This document shows positions 60,506 to 64,000 of a DNA stretch of 64,000 bases, in pieces (the first letter of the stretch is position 1; every line of letters starts with the position of its first letter). Source of the DNA: UBA3951 sp050952125 (GTDB taxonomy: Bacteria; Bacillota; Sulfobacillia; Fermentithermobacillales; Fermentithermobacillaceae); the NCBI GenBank assembly GCA_050952125.1, contig JBMNKK010000003.1:930001-994000 (forward strand), read 5' to 3'. The translations under genes were made by a program, and so were the position numbers. The notes under the pieces were generated by a model. The model was not told where the DNA came from. It saw nothing but the letters and a program-made list of their open reading frames with translations, and ran no database searches.

Positions 60506-63073
60506 CTACTGTGAGCGCCTCGACACCTTCCTGGTCTTTGCCTTCCGGAGCCTGTCGTCTGCAGCGGCCAGCACTACTCTGGCCTCATCGCCGTCGTCCG
60601 GGTAGGTCGCGACCCCGAAAGAGGCGCCGGGCAAAGGTACCGACTCGCCGGCCGGATCTTGCACAGACTCCTTCATCCAACCCTGGATGACTTCCTTGAC
60701 ACGCCCCGCTGCCTGCTCCTGCGTCATGCCGGGCACGAGCACAACAAACTCGTCGCCTCCGTAGCGCGCGACAACATCAACCGACCTAAATCCCCGCTTC
60801 AGGCATTCGCCAACGCGGGCGAGCACTGCATCTCCCGCCAGGTGGCCGTGAAGGTCGTTGATCTCCTTCAGCCCGTCAATATCCACAATGGCGACTGAAA
60901 CCATCCCTCCCGAATTGGCATAGGATGCACTTCGTATGCTCGAATCCAGCGTATTAAGGAAAACTCTCCTGTTGTAGAGTCCCGTAAGAGCATCGCAATC
61001 GGCGGCTTTCTTCACCTGTTCATGGAGCTGAGCCACTTCCAAAGCCGAGGCGATGTGTCCGGCAACAGCCATGAGCATTCTCATATCTGAGGATGTGAAA
61101 CCGCCTTTTTCCGCCCTCTGTATGACCAGGACGCCCAGGCGCCTGCCTCTCACTTCAAGCGGGATGTAGAGTTCGGACCCTATCCCGCTGGCCCCTCCGA
61201 TATAACGTTCGTCGCGGTCGACGTCGGGCACGTTCTGAGGAATCCCATTATTCATAACCCACCAAGAGATGCCCTGCCCACGGGGGACTTTTGTGCCCAT
61301 GATGCCGCCGGACAGGCCGACTCCGGCCGACACAACCAGGTTCTCACCCTCTTCATCGGGTATGAGGATGATGCAATCGGAATAGCCCATCTCCTCGGCT
61401 ACAATGTGTATGATGTGTTTCAAGATTTCCCGCAAGTCCAGAAGCTTCTTCATCTCTTGAGCGATGCGGAAAAGCACCTCAAGTTCCTTGGACGTGATAG
61501 CCTTCTCCATCGCGTCCCCCTGCTCTACGAGAGTCCTGGGTTCGAGCACCTTGAGGGCCTTGCGTGACTCCAGGACGTTGTCACCGGTTATCTCGGGAAG
61601 CCACGAACCTCCCTTGGAGATGGCCCTTTCCAGAGCTTGTACCACATCGGGGCGAAACTGCTCGCCGGCACACCGCTTCAGTTCCTCGCGAGCTTCCTGG
61701 ATCGACATGCCGGGCCGGTAGGGCCTATCGGAGATCATGGTGTCGAAGGCATCGGCCACGGCAAGTATGGCAGCGCCCGTCGGAATCTCGCAGCCGTTCA
61801 ACCTGTCGGGATATCCCGACCCGTTGTGCCATTCGTGGTGGTGCAACACCAGAGGCGCGAGGTCAGCCAGCATTCCGGCTCTTTCGAGGATAGTCGCGCC
61901 GAGCATGGAGTGGTTGGTCATTACCGACCTCTCAGCCGGCTCAAGCGGACCGGGCTTCTGCAGGACCGAATCGGGTATTCCCACCTTACCGATGTCGTGG
62001 ACCAACCCTGCCAGTTCGATGACGTCGACGTCTTCCTTATCGAGCCCCATCTCCAAGGCGATCTCCCTGGCTATCACCGATACGTGCTCGGAATGGTGCA
62101 TCGTATAGCTGTCCCGTATATCTACCGTGGCTGCCAGAGCCCGAACCGCGGCAGAGTACATCTCGCGCGTCGTTTCCAGGAGCGTAGCGTTCTTCACGGC
62201 GGCGGCAAGGTGGTCCGACACGGGTTCCAAGAAAGCCATGTCGGCGTGGCTATAGCTTTTCGGCTCCCTGCTCGCGAGAACCCATATCCCCGTTATCTGG
62301 CCTGGCAAAGTGAGCGGGAGAGCCACCATGGAGGACATGCCCTGCCTTTGGAGTTCGGTAAGGAAGGTTTTCGGTAAGAGCGATCTACTGGAATCGATTG
62401 TCTTTCCTAAGTCTGAAACAATGTCTACTAGAATCTCTCCCGAATCTCCGGTTACGGAAACAAGCCCGCTTGCCCCGACTCCTCCCATGAAGGGCTCCGG
62501 GATCGAGCCGAGCACGACTGCCCGGCCGTTATCCTTGATTGAGAGAATCGCCATTCCGTCCAGGGGAACCCGGTCTTGTACAACCTGAAACAGGCTTGGG
62601 AGCATCTCCGCGATTTGGAGGTCGGAGTTGATCTCGCGAGCCGCATTAGATACGGCTGCCAGAACCTCCTCGGTTCTTCGGAGCTGGGTAACGTCTGTCA
62701 GGCTGTACAGACTCCCGATTCGCGTCTCCTTAGCATCAAGAACCGGCGTGCCGGCTATTATGAGATTCAGATCGTCGCCATCAACCCGGCAAACGACCTC
62801 ACAGATGTTGCCTGTGAAAGAGGAAGGTGATGAGAAGTCCAGCAGGGCCTTGGTCATCTCAAGCCACTCTTGAAGGGGTTTCGGGTCTCGCAGCCGGGGA
62901 ACGAACGATTGTGAGATGATATCGCCAAAAGAGCGTCCCCGTATATCATCAAAACGACGTCCCAGGTACCGGGACGCTCGCTCGTTTGCCAACAGGACCA
63001 TGTCATCCATGTCGACCACTATGATGCCGCTCGCTATAGCGTTGAGTACCGCAGAAATCTCAACCGCTCCCAT
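60506..63073 (-). CDS. Multi-domain c-di-GMP enzyme: PAS-GAF-HD-GYP-GAF-GGDEF
   Basis: 855 residues. PAS (about 5-120), GAF1 (145-305), HD-GYP (about 310-480: LVHDIGKVGIPDSVLQKP, HHEWHNGSGYPDRL), GAF2 (525-680) and GGDEF (690-850: LTGLYNRRVF, RYGGDEFVVLVPG). Both output domains keep catalytic residues, and RSVD, five residues before GGDEF, is the product-inhibition I-site. The protein should both make and break c-di-GMP under two GAF and one PAS input. Soluble; no membrane segment. ATG 63073 with GGGAGGG upstream is preferred to ATG 63088. Confidence 0.93.
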   Translation of the reverse strand: MGAVEISAVLNAIASGIIVVDMDDMVLLANERASRYLGRRFDDIRGRSFGDIISQSFVPRLRDPKPLQEWLEMTKALLDFSSPSSFTGNICEVVCRVDGDDLNLIIAGTPVLDAKETRIGSLYSLTDVTQLRRTEEVLAAVSNAAREINSDLQIAEMLPSLFQVVQDRVPLDGMAILSIKDNGRAVVLGSIPEPFMGGVGASGLVSVTGDSGEILVDIVSDLGKTIDSSRSLLPKTFLTELQRQGMSSMVALPLTLPGQITGIWVLASREPKSYSHADMAFLEPVSDHLAAAVKNATLLETTREMYSAAVRALAATVDIRDSYTMHHSEHVSVIAREIALEMGLDKEDVDVIELAGLVHDIGKVGIPDSVLQKPGPLEPAERSVMTNHSMLGATILERAGMLADLAPLVLHHHEWHNGSGYPDRLNGCEIPTGAAILAVADAFDTMISDRPYRPGMSIQEAREELKRCAGEQFRPDVVQALERAISKGGSWLPEITGDNVLESRKALKVLEPRTLVEQGDAMEKAITSKELEVLFRIAQEMKKLLDLREILKHIIHIVAEEMGYSDCIILIPDEEGENLVVSAGVGLSGGIMGTKVPRGQGISWWVMNNGIPQNVPDVDRDERYIGGASGIGSELYIPLEVRGRRLGVLVIQRAEKGGFTSSDMRMLMAVAGHIASALEVAQLHEQVKKAADCDALTGLYNRRVFLNTLDSSIRSASYANSGGMVSVAIVDIDGLKEINDLHGHLAGDAVLARVGECLKRGFRSVDVVARYGGDEFVVLVPGMTQEQAAGRVKEVIQGWMKESVQDPAGESVPLPGASFGVATYPDDGDEARVVLAAADDRLRKAKTRKVSRRSQ

Positions 63074-63121
63074 TCGATTCCCTCCCATCCTATTAGTTTT
63101 CGGCGTATGGAAGCGAATCGG

Positions 63122-63865
63122 TTAGGTTGTTTGGTTCGACTTCTGAAGTCGCCGGTAAATCAAAATCGAAGCTGCTATGGCCAACAGCGAGAACCACTGC
63201 CCGTAGCTGATACCGGCTAGGTAGTCGTCGTTGTCGCGGAAGAACTCGAGGAGAAACCTAATGGCTGAATAACCGCCAGCATAAATAACAAACAGGCCAC
63301 CTTTGACCTGGACTCTCGAAGACAAATACATGAGGCCAAAAAACAAGAAAAGGTCGAGGATACTCTCGTACAATTGGTAGGGGTGGCGCAATCCGGGGGC
63401 AAACCTGGTCTCGATACCCCATGTGCCCGAAGTCCTGATCCCGTAGCAGCACCCTGAAAAAAGGCAGCCGATGCGCCCGATAGCCTGTCCTAGGGCGACG
63501 GAAGGAGCTACAATGTCCAGCAAGCCGAGGAACGACGCTCTCTTCACGCGAGAGTAGATGAGGGCCGCTATGGCTCCTCCAATCAGGACACCGTGTATGG
63601 CCAGTCCACCTTCGCGGGTGTCGAGTATTGACGCCAGACTCCTGTAGTAGCCAAGGTTGAGGACTATATGGGTAAGCCTTCCTCCGACCACACCGCCTGC
63701 CAAAATGGCGAGAAAGAACGAAAACAGAGAGTCCGGGTCAAATCCCAGCTTCTCCGCCCTCTTTGACGCGACATAGACCCCAGCGGCAAACCCCAGCCCG
63801 AGCATAAGTCCGTATGAGTAAAACTCGATGGAGCCGATTCGGAATAACACCGGGTACATTGGCAT
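63122..63865 (-). CDS. lgt: Prolipoprotein diacylglyceryl transferase
   Basis: 247 residues with seven membrane segments. Lgt signature EGGLAIHGVLIGG, the conserved QAIGRIGCLFSGCCYG, the GIETRFAPGLRHPYQLYESI segment and FFRDNDDY are present. It moves diacylglycerol from phosphatidylglycerol to the lipobox Cys of pre-lipoproteins. No clear ribosome box precedes the ATG (GTG 63868 is an alternative), while a TATTATA motif lies close upstream, so a very short leader is possible. It heads the minus-strand run to rex. Confidence 0.95.
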   Translation of the reverse strand: MPMYPVLFRIGSIEFYSYGLMLGLGFAAGVYVASKRAEKLGFDPDSLFSFFLAILAGGVVGGRLTHIVLNLGYYRSLASILDTREGGLAIHGVLIGGAIAALIYSRVKRASFLGLLDIVAPSVALGQAIGRIGCLFSGCCYGIRTSGTWGIETRFAPGLRHPYQLYESILDLFLFFGLMYLSSRVQVKGGLFVIYAGGYSAIRFLLEFFRDNDDYLAGISYGQWFSLLAIAASILIYRRLQKSNQTT

Positions 63866-63947
63866 CACCGCTTTTTATAATAGCATGCCTGCATAACAAC
63901 ATACCAATATATGCATGATAAGGATGCAAAAGGAGGTACTGCCCACC

Positions 63948-64000
63948 TTGAGCGTAAAACGCGGAATCTTGCTTGTGCTGCTCGGAGTCGCTCTAGGCGT
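63948..64000 (+). CDS. Start of an unidentified secreted or membrane protein (partial)
   Basis: TTG 63948 follows AGGAGG by 11 bases. The first residues, SVKRGILLVLLGVALG, form a positively charged start and a hydrophobic helix, as in a signal peptide or membrane anchor. The rest is beyond the window. It diverges from lgt. Confidence 0.5.
   Translation, partial: MSVKRGILLVLLGVALG

Overview
The window reads as chromosomal DNA of a spore-forming-type anaerobic Bacillota with fairly high GC (mid-to-upper 50s % by eye). Evidence: dense genes behind strong GGAGG-type ribosome sites, many GTG/TTG starts, rex, a DegV/FakB protein, a DUF503 (YlxP) protein, a Gx-transporter (HepT/ThiW-like S component), a SpoIIM-like membrane protein, a DUF2642-like coat-type protein and a biotin-dependent methylmalonyl-CoA carboxytransferase set. 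A deep-branching high-GC clostridial lineage fits best; the exact taxon cannot be set by reading alone. No intact rRNA, tRNA, CRISPR array, prophage or transposase was seen.

Layout. 0-10 kb: end of a TipAS-type MerR regulator, a class-V aminotransferase, an orphan beta-class DNA methyltransferase, DUF1232 and YbjN-like proteins, a DMT exporter, a decayed C1-peptidase/lectin-like/S41 locus, free-methionine-sulfoxide reductase, DUF2284, GNAT, SpoIIM-like protein. 10.2-13.6 kb: ECF S component, then a DUF3100 membrane pair with an M20 amidohydrolase. 13.7-20 kb: Lhr helicase, GNAT, MBL hydrolase, VOC protein. 20-27 kb: a resistance-like block (aminoglycoside-phosphotransferase fold protein, heterodimeric ABC exporter, Erm-type rRNA methyltransferase with a structured leader, Sat-like acetyltransferase). 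25.8-32.2 kb: a graveyard of gene fragments (BTAD, three acetyltransferase or TIM-barrel remnants, a nuclease plus Swt1-HEPN-like remnant of a possible defence system) with a Cys-rich GAF regulator and an HD-GYP protein between them.

32.3-41.2 kb is housekeeping: rlmH, map, AlkD, CoA-transferase, DegV, a two-component system, CBS-ACT, mnmA. 41.2-47.7 kb is an N-acetyl-sugar island: two GH4 glycosidases, GPH symporter, PIG-L deacetylase, BadF/NagK-type kinase and a Gly-Pro-rich coat-like protein. 47.8-50.7 kb is a heat-shock operon hspR-dnaK-grpE with a readable promoter and operator. 50.8-55.5 kb: a coupled trio (transglutaminase-like fragment, 45-codon ORF, serine hydrolase) and two FtsX/MacB-type permeases without their ATPase. 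55.5-64 kb, all on the minus strand: lgt, a PAS/GAF/HD-GYP/GAF/GGDEF protein, Gx transporter, rex, then mmdA, a small subunit, the biotin carrier, a B12-binding protein and MeaB; a partial gene opens on the plus strand at the right edge.

Best candidates for something new: the DUF3100/M20 transport-hydrolase operon, the GH4/PIG-L/kinase sugar island, the HspR operator architecture, the Erm leader, and the nuclease/Swt1-HEPN remnant.
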